A stretch of DNA of 64,000 nucleotides from JAIBJN01 sp963830885 (lineage in GTDB: Bacteria > Actinomycetota > Thermoleophilia > Gaiellales > Gaiellaceae), in assembly GCA_963830885.1 (NCBI GenBank), contig CAWHOA010000008.1, forward strand, positions 49,956-113,955, in the 5' to 3' direction. Position numbers and translations under genes: made by a program. Under the pieces are notes generated by a model. That model was not told where the DNA came from and did no database searches. It saw nothing but the letters and a program-made list of their open reading frames with translations. Of this stretch, positions 7,786-15,262 are shown piece after piece (the first letter of the stretch is position 1; every line of letters begins with the position of its first letter).

Positions 7786-8450
7786 GCCTCGTCGTCGTCA
7801 AGTGCGGCGGCGCCGTCGCGGCCGTGGCCGCGGCGGGCGTGCGCGGGCTCGTGGACGAGGGAAACCAGGTGTGCGTCGTCCACGGCGCCGGTCCGCAGAT
7901 CTCGGCCGAGATGGAACGGCTCGGGCTGGCCGTCCGCTTCATCCACGGCCGGCGCGTGACCGAGGCAGCCGCCCTCGCCGTCGTGCGCGAGTCGCTCGCG
8001 GGCGTCAACGCCCGGCTCTGCGAGGCGCTCGGGCCGGACGCCGTCGGCTTCATGGGCGACGAGATCGGCATCGAAGCGCGACGGATCTCCAAGCTCGGCC
8101 TCGTCGGTGAGCCGCTACCGAGCAGCCCCCCAGCTGTGTCTGCAGCGCTCGCTTCGGGGCGGATCCCGGTGATCGCGCCACTGGCGCGGGGGCCGCTGAA
8201 CGTGAACGCCGACGAAGCGGCCTGGGCGCTGGCCGTGGGGCTCGGCGCCAGGCGGCTCCTGTTTCTCACCGACGTCCCCGGCGTTCTCGTCGAGGGAGCC
8301 CTCCTCCCCTCGATCGAGGCCGACGAGGCCGACCGACTGCTCGACGACGGCTCGTTCCAGGGTGGCATCGTCCCCAAGCTGCGCGCGGCCGTGCGGGCCG
8401 TGCGCTCGGGCGTCCACGCGGAGATCGGCGAGACGGTGGTGCTGCCGTGA
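7782..8450 (+). CDS. argB: Acetylglutamate kinase, short form
   Basis: Phosphorylates N-acetylglutamate, the second step of arginine synthesis. The 222 residues show the amino-acid-kinase core: VVVKCGGA at the N-terminus, VVHGAGPQI, FIHGRRVTE, the nucleotide-site LFLTDVPGV and a C-terminal GGIVPKLRAA. Usual lengths are 255-300. This protein starts directly at the first beta strand and so lacks the N-terminal helix through which arginine-inhibited kinases form hexamers. It may be insensitive to arginine, which is inference. It overlaps argJ (GTGA) and argD by 4 bp each. Confidence 0.93.
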   Translation: MSLVVVKCGGAVAAVAAAGVRGLVDEGNQVCVVHGAGPQISAEMERLGLAVRFIHGRRVTEAAALAVVRESLAGVNARLCEALGPDAVGFMGDEIGIEARRISKLGLVGEPLPSSPPAVSAALASGRIPVIAPLARGPLNVNADEAAWALAVGLGARRLLFLTDVPGVLVEGALLPSIEADEADRLLDDGSFQGGIVPKLRAAVRAVRSGVHAEIGETVVLP

Positions 8451-9583
8451 ATTGGGCGGTCGCCTCACCGGTCCTCCCGACCTACGCGCGCTTCGGCGTC
8501 ACCTTCGTGGAGGGCGACGGCGCGCGGCTCACGGCAGACGACGGCTCGACGTACCTCGACTTTGCCGGTGGCATCGCGGTCGTCGGCCTCGGGCACGGGC
8601 ACCCCGACGTCGTCGCGGCGGCGCACCTTCAGCTCGACCGGCTCTGGCACGTCTCCAACCTCTACTGGACCGAGCCCATGGCCGATCTTGCGGACCGGCT
8701 CTCCGCGCGGTTCGGCGGGGCGCAGGCCTTCTTCTGCAACTCCGGCGCCGAGGCGGTGGAGGCAGCTCTCAAATACGCGCGCAAGGCGACTGGCAGGCAC
8801 GCCGTGGCCGCGCTCGAGGGCTCCTTCCACGGGCGTACCCTCGGCGCCCTCGCGGTCACCGGGCAGCCGGCGAAGCGACAGGCGTTCGAGCCGTTGGCCG
8901 GCCCGGTCTCCTTCGCGCGCCCGAACGACGACGCCTCGCTCGCGGCCGCGATCGGGCCGGAGACGGGGCTCGTCATCCTGGAGCCGGTGCTCGGCGAGGG
9001 CGGCGTCGTCCCGCTCGAGCCCGCGTTCCTGGAAGCGGCGGCCGTGCTCGCGGCGGAGCACGGCGCGCTGCTGGCCTTCGACGAGATCCAGACCGGCGTG
9101 GGGAGGACGGGGACGTTCTTCGCCTGGGAGCAGGCGGGCGTGCGGCCCGACCTCGTCACGCTCGCCAAGGGTCTCGCCAACGGCCTCCCGCTCGGCTGTC
9201 TGCTCGTCGCCGACGAGGCGGCGGGCGGGTTCGAGCCGGGCGATCACGCCTCGACGTTCGGTGGGAACCCGGTCGCCTGCGCGGCGGCGTGCGCCGTCTG
9301 CGACGCGATCGACGAAGACCTCCTTGCCCGCGTTGGGGGGTACGGCGAGGAGCTGCGGGCCGGGCTCGGTCGGCTCGGCGCCGTCAGGGAGTCGCGCGGC
9401 CGCGGCCTCCTCATCGGCGCCGAGCTCGACCGACCGGCAGGGGTGGTGGTGCTGGAGTGCCTCGAGCACGGGCTCCTGGTGACGTCCGCCGGCGAGCGTG
9501 TACTGCGTCTGACGCCGCCGCTCACGATCGAGCGCGCGGACATCGACGAGGCCCTCGACATCCTCCGGGAGGTGCTTGCATGA
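8447..9583 (+). CDS. argD: Acetylornithine aminotransferase
   Basis: A PLP-dependent class III aminotransferase of 378 residues converting N-acetylglutamate semialdehyde to N-acetylornithine. The sequence shows DFAGGIAVVGLGHGHP, the FFCNSGAEAVEAALKYARK phosphate-binding region, LAFDEIQTGVGRTG and the Schiff-base Lys241 in VTLAKGLANGLPLG. In this class the same enzyme often serves diaminopimelate synthesis, which fits lysA closing the operon. Start GTG 8447 overlaps the argB stop; the stop overlaps the argR ATG (ATGA). Confidence 0.95.
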   Translation: MNWAVASPVLPTYARFGVTFVEGDGARLTADDGSTYLDFAGGIAVVGLGHGHPDVVAAAHLQLDRLWHVSNLYWTEPMADLADRLSARFGGAQAFFCNSGAEAVEAALKYARKATGRHAVAALEGSFHGRTLGALAVTGQPAKRQAFEPLAGPVSFARPNDDASLAAAIGPETGLVILEPVLGEGGVVPLEPAFLEAAAVLAAEHGALLAFDEIQTGVGRTGTFFAWEQAGVRPDLVTLAKGLANGLPLGCLLVADEAAGGFEPGDHASTFGGNPVACAAACAVCDAIDEDLLARVGGYGEELRAGLGRLGAVRESRGRGLLIGAELDRPAGVVVLECLEHGLLVTSAGERVLRLTPPLTIERADIDEALDILREVLA

Positions 9584-10047
9584 ACGACAAGACCCGCCGC
9601 CAGGGCGCCATCCTGCGGCTCGTCCGCGAACGCAGGATCTCGACTCAGGAGGAGCTGGTCAGCGCACTCGGTGCCGCCGGCCACGACGTCGTCCAGACGA
9701 CCGTCTCCCGCGACGTCCACGAGCTCGGCCTGACGAAGGTGCGGATGCCGGACGGGAGCCTGGTGTACGCGCCTGCGGACGCCCCTGACTCCGACCGCCT
9801 GCGCGGCCTCGGCCCCGCACTGCAGCGCTGGGCGCTCACGGTCGAGTCGAGCGGCAATCTCGTCGTGGTCACGACGCCCCGTGGCTACGCCGCCCCGCTC
9901 GCCTACGCGCTGGACGACTCCGGCCACCCGCACATCCTCGGCACGCTCGCCGGCGAGAACACGGTGATGGTGGTGGCGCGCGAAGGCGTCTCCGGCGCCG
10001 AGCTGCGCGACGGGCTCCAGGAGTACCTCATGCAAGGCGCCGCGTGA
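9580..10047 (+). CDS. argR: Arginine repressor ArgR
   Basis: A 155-residue repressor. The N-terminal winged helix-turn-helix (RRQGAILRLVRERRISTQEE, then VQTTVSRDVHELGLTKVR) binds ARG boxes. The C-terminal domain (ALTVESSGNLVVVTTPRGYA to HPHILGTLAGENTVMVV) hexamerises and binds arginine; GTLAGENT corresponds to the conserved GTIAGDDT loop. It is embedded between argD and argG with ATGA and GTGA overlaps, so it is made from the operon it should repress. Its targets are very likely the two boxes at 5607-5640. Confidence 0.95.
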   Translation: MNDKTRRQGAILRLVRERRISTQEELVSALGAAGHDVVQTTVSRDVHELGLTKVRMPDGSLVYAPADAPDSDRLRGLGPALQRWALTVESSGNLVVVTTPRGYAAPLAYALDDSGHPHILGTLAGENTVMVVAREGVSGAELRDGLQEYLMQGAA

Positions 10048-11246
10048 CGACGGCAGTCCTCGCGTATTCGGGCGGGCTCGACACGAGCTGCGCCATCGCC
10101 TGGCTCAAGGAGGACTACGGCTTCGACGAGGTCGTGGCCGTTCTGGTGGACGTCGGCCAGCAGGTCGAGATCTCACCGGCGGTCGCGCGCGGCCGCGCCG
10201 CCGGAGCCGACGACGTCATCGTCGTCGACCTCCGTGAGGAGTTCGCCGCCGTCCAGGTCGCCCAGGCGCTGAAGACGAACGCGCTCTACGAGGGCAAGTA
10301 CCCGCTCGTCTCCGCGCTGTCGCGGCCGGTGATCGCCGAGGCGGTGGCCTCTGTGGCTCTCGAGCTGAACGCCGACGCCGTCGTCCACGGCTGCACGGGC
10401 AAGGGCAACGACCAGCTCCGCTTCGAGATCGCGCTGCGCGCCAGCTACCCGGGCGTGCGCGTGATCGCGCCGCTCCGCGACCGCATCTGGACGCGCGAGG
10501 AGGAGATCGCCTACGCGCTCGAGCGCGGCATCCCGGTCTCGCAGACGGTCGCCTCGCCGTACTCGATCGACGCGAATCTGCTGGGCCGCTCGATCGAGGC
10601 GGGGATCCTCGAGGACCCGTGGATCGCGCCGCCCGAGGATCCTTTCGAGCTCACCGCGCACCCCGACGACGCCCCGGCGCCTTCCGAGGTCGTGATCGGC
10701 TTCGCCGACGGCCTGCCGGTCGCACTCGACGGTGAAGAGCTCGATCTCGTCGACCTCGTCGCCGAGCTGAACGAACGCGCCGGGGCTTACGGGATCGGGC
10801 GCATCGACATGATCGAGAACCGCGCCGTCGGCATCAAGAGCCGGGAGGTGTACGAGGCGCCGGCCGCGCTCGTCCTCATCGAGGCCCACCGCGCGCTCGA
10901 GGACCTGATCCTCACTCGTGCCGAGTTGCAGGAGAAGCGGCGCCTGGAGGACCGCTGGGCCACGCTCGTCTACGAGGGGCACTGGTTCAGCCCGCTGCGG
11001 ACGGCGATCGACGCCTTCGTGGACGCCACGCAGGAGCTCGTCGAGGGGGACGTTCGCCTCGAGCTGCGTCCTGCCGCCGCCGCGGTCGTGGGCCGGCGCT
11101 CGCCGCAGGCGCTCTACGCAGAGCGGCTCGCGTCCTACGGGGCGGGGGAGATCTTCCCGCACGAGGCCGCGGAAGGGTTCGTCCAGATCGCCGCGCTCGA
11201 GGCCGAGCTTGCCGCTGCGCGCGAGCGCAGGGGGGCAGCGGTGTGA
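10044..11246 (+). CDS. argG: Argininosuccinate synthase
   Basis: Condenses citrulline and aspartate using ATP. The 400 residues match the usual length and show the PP-loop AYSGGLDTSCAIAWLKE (residues 6-22), VHGCTGKGNDQLRFE and the citrulline-site GRIDMIENRAVGIKSRE. Start GTG 10044 overlaps argR; the stop overlaps the argH GTG by 4 bp. No ornithine carbamoyltransferase (argF) lies in this operon, so that step must be encoded elsewhere. Confidence 0.97.
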   Translation: MTTAVLAYSGGLDTSCAIAWLKEDYGFDEVVAVLVDVGQQVEISPAVARGRAAGADDVIVVDLREEFAAVQVAQALKTNALYEGKYPLVSALSRPVIAEAVASVALELNADAVVHGCTGKGNDQLRFEIALRASYPGVRVIAPLRDRIWTREEEIAYALERGIPVSQTVASPYSIDANLLGRSIEAGILEDPWIAPPEDPFELTAHPDDAPAPSEVVIGFADGLPVALDGEELDLVDLVAELNERAGAYGIGRIDMIENRAVGIKSREVYEAPAALVLIEAHRALEDLILTRAELQEKRRLEDRWATLVYEGHWFSPLRTAIDAFVDATQELVEGDVRLELRPAAAAVVGRRSPQALYAERLASYGAGEIFPHEAAEGFVQIAALEAELAAARERRGAAV

Positions 11247-12487
11247 CGCTCTGGGCGGCCCGCGTCGAGACCGACCTGGCCCCCGAGGTCGCCGGGTTCC
11301 TGCGCGCCGACGACGGCGAGCTGCTCCCGTACGACTGCGAGGCGACGATCGTCCACGGCCGGCGCCTGCACGCGGCCGGGCTACTCACCGACTCGGAGCT
11401 GCGCGAGGTGGAGGCGCGGCTGAGCGCGATCCGGGAGGAGGGCTACGCCTTCGTCGCCACCGACGAGGACATCCACTCGACGCTCGAGCGCCTGCTCGGC
11501 CCCGTGGGCCGGAAGATCCACGCGGGGCGCTCGCGGAACGACCAGGTCGCGGCGGCGCTGCGCCTCTACGTCGCCGACGCTTGTGCGGAAGCCCGGGAGG
11601 GGGTCGCCGAGCTCGCCGAGACTACCCTCGATCTCGCCGAACGCGAAGCGCACACGCTCTTCCCGGGCTACACGCACCTCCAGCGGGCACAACCGGTCAC
11701 GCTCGGCCACCATCTCCTCGCCTGGGTGGAGATGCTCGAGCGCGACGTCGTCCGCTTCGCCCACGCCGCGGAGCAGGCGGGGCCGAGCCCTCTCGGCGCC
11801 GGAGCGCTGGCGGGCTCGACCCTGCCGCTCCCGGCGCCGCCCGGCCCGCAGGCGCGGAACTCGCTCGACGCCGTAGCCGACCGGGACTTCGCGCTCGACT
11901 ACCTGTACGCGTGCGCCATGTTGCTCGGCCACCTCTCCCGGATCGGGGAGGAGCTCGTGCTCTGGTGCTCCTCGGAGTTCCGCTTCGTCCAGCTGCCGGA
12001 GGACGCGGCGACCGGCTCGTCGGCGATGCCCCAGAAGCTGAACCCGGACGTGGCAGAGCTGGTTCGCGGCAAGGCGGGCACGGCGATCGGCCGGCTCACC
12101 GGGCTCCTCGCGGTCGTGAAGGGACTGCCCCTCTCGTACAACCGCGATCTGCAGGAGGACAAGCAGCCCGTGTTCGCCGCGCGCCGCGATGTCCGCGGTG
12201 CCCTCGGGGCATTGACCCTGCTCGTGGGCGGGCTCGAGGTCGACCACGAGCGCGCGGCCGAGGCCGGGTCGGATCCTGCGCTCCTGGCCACCGACGCCGC
12301 CGAGGTACTCGTCCGCGAGGGCGTTCCCTTCCGAGAGGCCTACGAGCGTGTGGCCGTGGCGGTGCGGTCGGGTGAGCTGGGAGCGGACGCCGGCGCCGAC
12401 GAGAGCATCGCGGTGCGCGGCGCTCCCGGGCCCGGCGGCGTGGACGGCGCACTTGCCGCCGCCCGGGCGCGTCTGGCATCGATCTAG
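11243..12487 (+). CDS. argH: Argininosuccinate lyase
   Basis: Cleaves argininosuccinate to arginine and fumarate. The 414 residues of the fumarase/aspartase superfamily show DEDIHSTLERLLG, HAGRSRNDQVAAALRLY, TLFPGYTHLQRAQPVTLGHH and the signature GSSAMPQKLNPD (about residue 257) with the catalytic serine loop. It is about 40-50 residues shorter than typical, mainly at the C-terminus. The GTG start overlaps argG; lysA follows after 2 bp. Confidence 0.96.
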   Translation: MTLWAARVETDLAPEVAGFLRADDGELLPYDCEATIVHGRRLHAAGLLTDSELREVEARLSAIREEGYAFVATDEDIHSTLERLLGPVGRKIHAGRSRNDQVAAALRLYVADACAEAREGVAELAETTLDLAEREAHTLFPGYTHLQRAQPVTLGHHLLAWVEMLERDVVRFAHAAEQAGPSPLGAGALAGSTLPLPAPPGPQARNSLDAVADRDFALDYLYACAMLLGHLSRIGEELVLWCSSEFRFVQLPEDAATGSSAMPQKLNPDVAELVRGKAGTAIGRLTGLLAVVKGLPLSYNRDLQEDKQPVFAARRDVRGALGALTLLVGGLEVDHERAAEAGSDPALLATDAAEVLVREGVPFREAYERVAVAVRSGELGADAGADESIAVRGAPGPGGVDGALAAARARLASI

Positions 12488-12489
12488 TC

Positions 12490-13680
12490 GTGCACACCTT
12501 CGAGGACGTCGCCGCCGCCGTCGGCACGCCGTTCTACGCGTACGACGGCGACCTCTTCCGGGAACGGATCCGGCGCTTCCGGGCGGCGCTCGGAGACGCG
12601 CCGCACCTCCTCTGCTACGCGCTGAAGGCCAACGACGCCCTCGCCGTGGTCAGGATCGCAGCGGAGGAGGGGCTCGGAGCGGACATCGTCTCCGGCGGCG
12701 AGCTGGAGAAGGCCTTGCGGGCGGGTGTGCCGGCGGAGCGCATCGTCTTCTCCGGCGTCGGCAAGCGGCGGGAGGAGATCCGGGCGGCCCTCGAGGCCGG
12801 CGTCCGCTCGCTGAACGTCGAGTCCCTCGGCGAGCTCGACGTGGTCGCCGAGGAGGCGGCCGCGCTCGGCGCGGTCGCGCCGGTCTCCGTGCGGCTGAAC
12901 CCGGACGTGGAGGCCGACACGCACGCGTACGTGGCGACCGGCTCGGCGCGGAGCAAGTTCGGCCTCGGGGCCGCGGACGCGCGCGCCGCCTACGAACGCG
13001 CCGCTGCCGACCCCTCGCTGGAGCCGGTGGGACTGTCGTTCCACGTCGGCTCGCAGCTCCTCGATCCCGAGCCTGTGCACGCCGCCGCCGCGAAGGCCGC
13101 CGAGCTCTGGCGTGAGCTCGACCTCCCGCTTCGCGACCTCGACGTGGGCGGCGGCCTTGGGATCGGCTACGGCGGGGAGGAGGACGCCGCGGTCGAGCCG
13201 TACGCGGCAGCCCTGACCGAGGTCGCAGCCGAGCTCGGCGCCGAGCTCGTCCTGGAGCCCGGCCGCTGGCTCGTCGGTCCCGTGGGGACCTTCGTGACGC
13301 GCGTCCTCTACGTGAAGGACGCGCCGGGCCGTCGGATTGCGGTGTGCGACGGCGGCATGAACGACCTGATCCGCCCGGCGCTGTACGGGGCCCGGCACCC
13401 GATCTCGATCCTCGGTGCGTCCGGTCGCCCGAGCGGCCGAGTCGACGTCGTCGGACCGGTCTGCGAGACGGGCGACTTCTTCGCGCTCGACCTCGAGCTT
13501 CCGCTCCCCGAGCCCGGAGACCTCGTGGCGATCGGCCAGGCGGGCGCGTACGGTCGCGTGATGGCGTCGGCCTACAACGCGCGGCCGCTGTGCGCCGAAG
13601 CGCTGCGCGAGAACGGCACGTACCGCGTCATCCGAGAGCCGATTCCGCCGGACCGGCTCGCGGCCGGCGAGCGGCTCTAG
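12490..13680 (+). CDS. lysA: Diaminopimelate decarboxylase
   Basis: A fold-III PLP enzyme converting meso-diaminopimelate to lysine. The 396 residues show the PLP Lys46 in CYALKANDALAVV, the HVGSQLLDP segment, DVGGGLGIGYG, the EPGRWLVGPVG site and the catalytic CETGDFFALDLELP motif followed by GAYG. The GTG start follows argH by 2 bp with no promoter between them, so lysine synthesis appears to be co-transcribed with the arginine operon. The stop is separated from the convergent thrC stop by a single base. Confidence 0.95.
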   Translation: MHTFEDVAAAVGTPFYAYDGDLFRERIRRFRAALGDAPHLLCYALKANDALAVVRIAAEEGLGADIVSGGELEKALRAGVPAERIVFSGVGKRREEIRAALEAGVRSLNVESLGELDVVAEEAAALGAVAPVSVRLNPDVEADTHAYVATGSARSKFGLGAADARAAYERAAADPSLEPVGLSFHVGSQLLDPEPVHAAAAKAAELWRELDLPLRDLDVGGGLGIGYGGEEDAAVEPYAAALTEVAAELGAELVLEPGRWLVGPVGTFVTRVLYVKDAPGRRIAVCDGGMNDLIRPALYGARHPISILGASGRPSGRVDVVGPVCETGDFFALDLELPLPEPGDLVAIGQAGAYGRVMASAYNARPLCAEALRENGTYRVIREPIPPDRLAAGERL

Positions 13681-13681
13681 C

Positions 13682-14905
13682 TCATGCCGCCGCGCCGAGC
13701 CGCTCGAGCAGCGCGTCCGCGTCCGCCTCGATCTCGACCGGCTGCAGCCGTCCCGATACCGGCTCGGGCGTTTTGAGCCCGTCGCCGGTGACGAGGAGCA
13801 CGACCTCGTCGTCGGCGCCCAGCTCGCCTCGGCGCACCGCCTCGAGCAGCGCGCCGAGCGTGACGCCGGCCGCGGTCTCGCCGAAGATCCCGGCGCGCTC
13901 GGCCAGCAGGGTCATGTTCTCGCCGACGTCGGCTTCCGGAACGGCGTAGACGGCCCCGCGGGACTCCCTCGCCGAAGCGACGGCCGCGTCGCCGTCGGCC
14001 GGGCTGCCGATGGCGAGCGAGCGGGCGGCGGTCGCGGGCCGCACCGGGACGACGCGCTGCTCGGCGGCGAAGGCCGTCGCCACGGGCGAGCAGCCTTCCG
14101 CCTGGCCGCCGTAGAGCCGCGGGCGCCGGCCCTCGGCGAGGCCGAGGTCCAGGAGCTCGCCGAACCCGCGGTGCACCCGGGAGAAGAGCGCGCCGGAGGC
14201 GATCGGGACGACCACCGCCTCCGGTGTGCGCCATCCGAGCTGCTCGGCGATCTCGTACGCGAGCGTCTTCGAGCCCTCGGCGTAGTACGTGCGCAGGCCG
14301 ACGTTGACGAACGCCCACGAAGGGAGCTCGAACGAGAGCTCGACGGTGAGCCGGGAGCAGTCGTCGTAGCTCCCGTCCACGGCGTAGAGGGTCGCGCCGT
14401 AGACGGCCGTAGCGACGAGCTTCTCGGGCTCCAGGTCGGCGGGGCAGAACACCGCCGCCTCGAGGCCCTCCGCGGCCGCGCGCGCGGCGACCGCGTTCGC
14501 CAGGTTGCCGGTGGAGGAGCAGGCGAGCGTGGTCAGCCCCAGCTCCTGCGCCTTCGCGCAGGCGACGGCGACGACGCGGTCCTTGAACGAATGGGTCGGG
14601 TTGGCCGTGTCCAGCTTGAGCCAGAGCTCGCGGACGCCGACGGCCTCGGCGAGGCGCGGCGCGCGGACGAGCGGCGTCAGCCCGGGCGCGAGGCGCGCCT
14701 CCGCCGGCGGCGCTACGGGCAGGAGCGGCGCGTAGCGCCAGAGCGAGGGCGGGCCGGCGGCGATGCGCTCGCGCGTGGCCGTGCGGGCCAGCTCCTCGGG
14801 ATCGTAGACGGGCTCGAGCGGGGCGAAGCAGCGCGGGCACGCGCCGATTCCCTCGAGCCCGAGCTCGGTTTCACAGTTGCGACAACGGAGTGCGGTGGCG
14901 GGCAC
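13682..14905 (-). CDS. thrC: Threonine synthase
   Basis: A PLP fold-II enzyme turning O-phosphohomoserine into threonine. The 407 residues begin with a zinc-ribbon-like pair (C8-x2-C11 and C23-x2-C26) typical of one threonine synthase subgroup. They then show GLTPLVRA, the Schiff-base Lys108 in NPTHSFKDRVV, CSSTGNLANAVAARAA and VPIASGALFSR. I chose GTG 14905 because a GAGGAGG site (14911-14917) sits 5 nt upstream; the longer open frame to 14965 would run into the riboswitch. A SAM-I riboswitch (14925-15033) precedes it, so expression should respond to SAM at the branch shared with methionine. Confidence 0.93.
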   Translation of the reverse strand: MPATALRCRNCETELGLEGIGACPRCFAPLEPVYDPEELARTATRERIAAGPPSLWRYAPLLPVAPPAEARLAPGLTPLVRAPRLAEAVGVRELWLKLDTANPTHSFKDRVVAVACAKAQELGLTTLACSSTGNLANAVAARAAAEGLEAAVFCPADLEPEKLVATAVYGATLYAVDGSYDDCSRLTVELSFELPSWAFVNVGLRTYYAEGSKTLAYEIAEQLGWRTPEAVVVPIASGALFSRVHRGFGELLDLGLAEGRRPRLYGGQAEGCSPVATAFAAEQRVVPVRPATAARSLAIGSPADGDAAVASARESRGAVYAVPEADVGENMTLLAERAGIFGETAAGVTLGALLEAVRRGELGADDEVVLLVTGDGLKTPEPVSGRLQPVEIEADADALLERLGAAA

Positions 14906-14924
14906 TGGAGCCTCCTCTTGACTT

Positions 14925-15033
14925 CGCTCGACATCCTTCGGGCCGAAGCCCGCCGGGCTTGGCACCTTGCCGCTGGGGCAGGTTGCCGAGGCTTCACAGG
15001 GCCGGTTCCCTCAGCCTCTCTCGATGTGGAGCG
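14925..15033 (-). ncRNA. SAM-I (S-box) riboswitch upstream of thrC
   Basis: Read on the minus strand, the leader has the S-box core in order: GAGAGAGGCTGAGGGA, CCGGCCCTGTGAAGCC, TCGGCAACC, AAGGTGCCAAGCCC, and a P4-like GGGC-TTCG-GCCC hairpin. The ends pair as P1: ACATC with GATGT, extended across one C-C mismatch by CGCTC with GAGCG (15023-15033 with 14925-14935). Its 3' edge lies only 7 nt before the thrC ribosome binding site and I see no terminator T-run, so translational control is the likelier mechanism. The core matches SAM-I better than SAM-IV. Confidence 0.9.
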
Positions 15034-15177
15034 GTGGGCCCGCTCGACGCGATCACTTTACCGATGGAAGCCTTGACGTCGCAACCTCCGACTGCGTACT
15101 CTTCGCAGTTCATGGCGCCTCTCGCGAACATCGGATTTCCGCGGAACCTCCTCCCGATTCGCGTGCGCGCCAGCTCG

Positions 15178-15235
15178 AGCTAGTCGGCCTCCCGCTCCTC
15201 CCGCCTCCGCCGACTAGCTGACAAGCAGAGGCGGG
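15178..15235 (+). promoter_or_regulatory. Structured gltB leader with pseudoknot potential
   Basis: A perfect 11-bp inverted repeat, AGCTAGTCGGC (15178-15188) and GCCGACTAGCT (15209-15219), encloses a 20-nt pyrimidine-rich loop. Within the loop CCCGCCTC (15200-15207) is exactly complementary to GAGGCGGG (15228-15235) downstream of the hairpin, giving an 8-bp second stem and a classic H-type pseudoknot layout. It ends 27 nt before the gltB start. There is no T-run, so it is not an ordinary terminator. The inverted repeat could alternatively be a DNA operator. I do not recognise a named RNA family. Confidence 0.5.
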
Positions 15236-15262
15236 GGTTGTCCACGACACCTTGGAGACCGA

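Noticed and set aside
13675..13690. Terminator between lysA and thrC
   Set aside because: The convergent stops are one base apart and no inverted repeat spans them; the same holds for clpS/response regulator, gltB/hisIE and pit/phoU.
14906..14965. N-terminal extension of thrC
   Set aside because: It would begin inside the SAM riboswitch aptamer; the GAGGAGG ribosome binding site points to GTG 14905.
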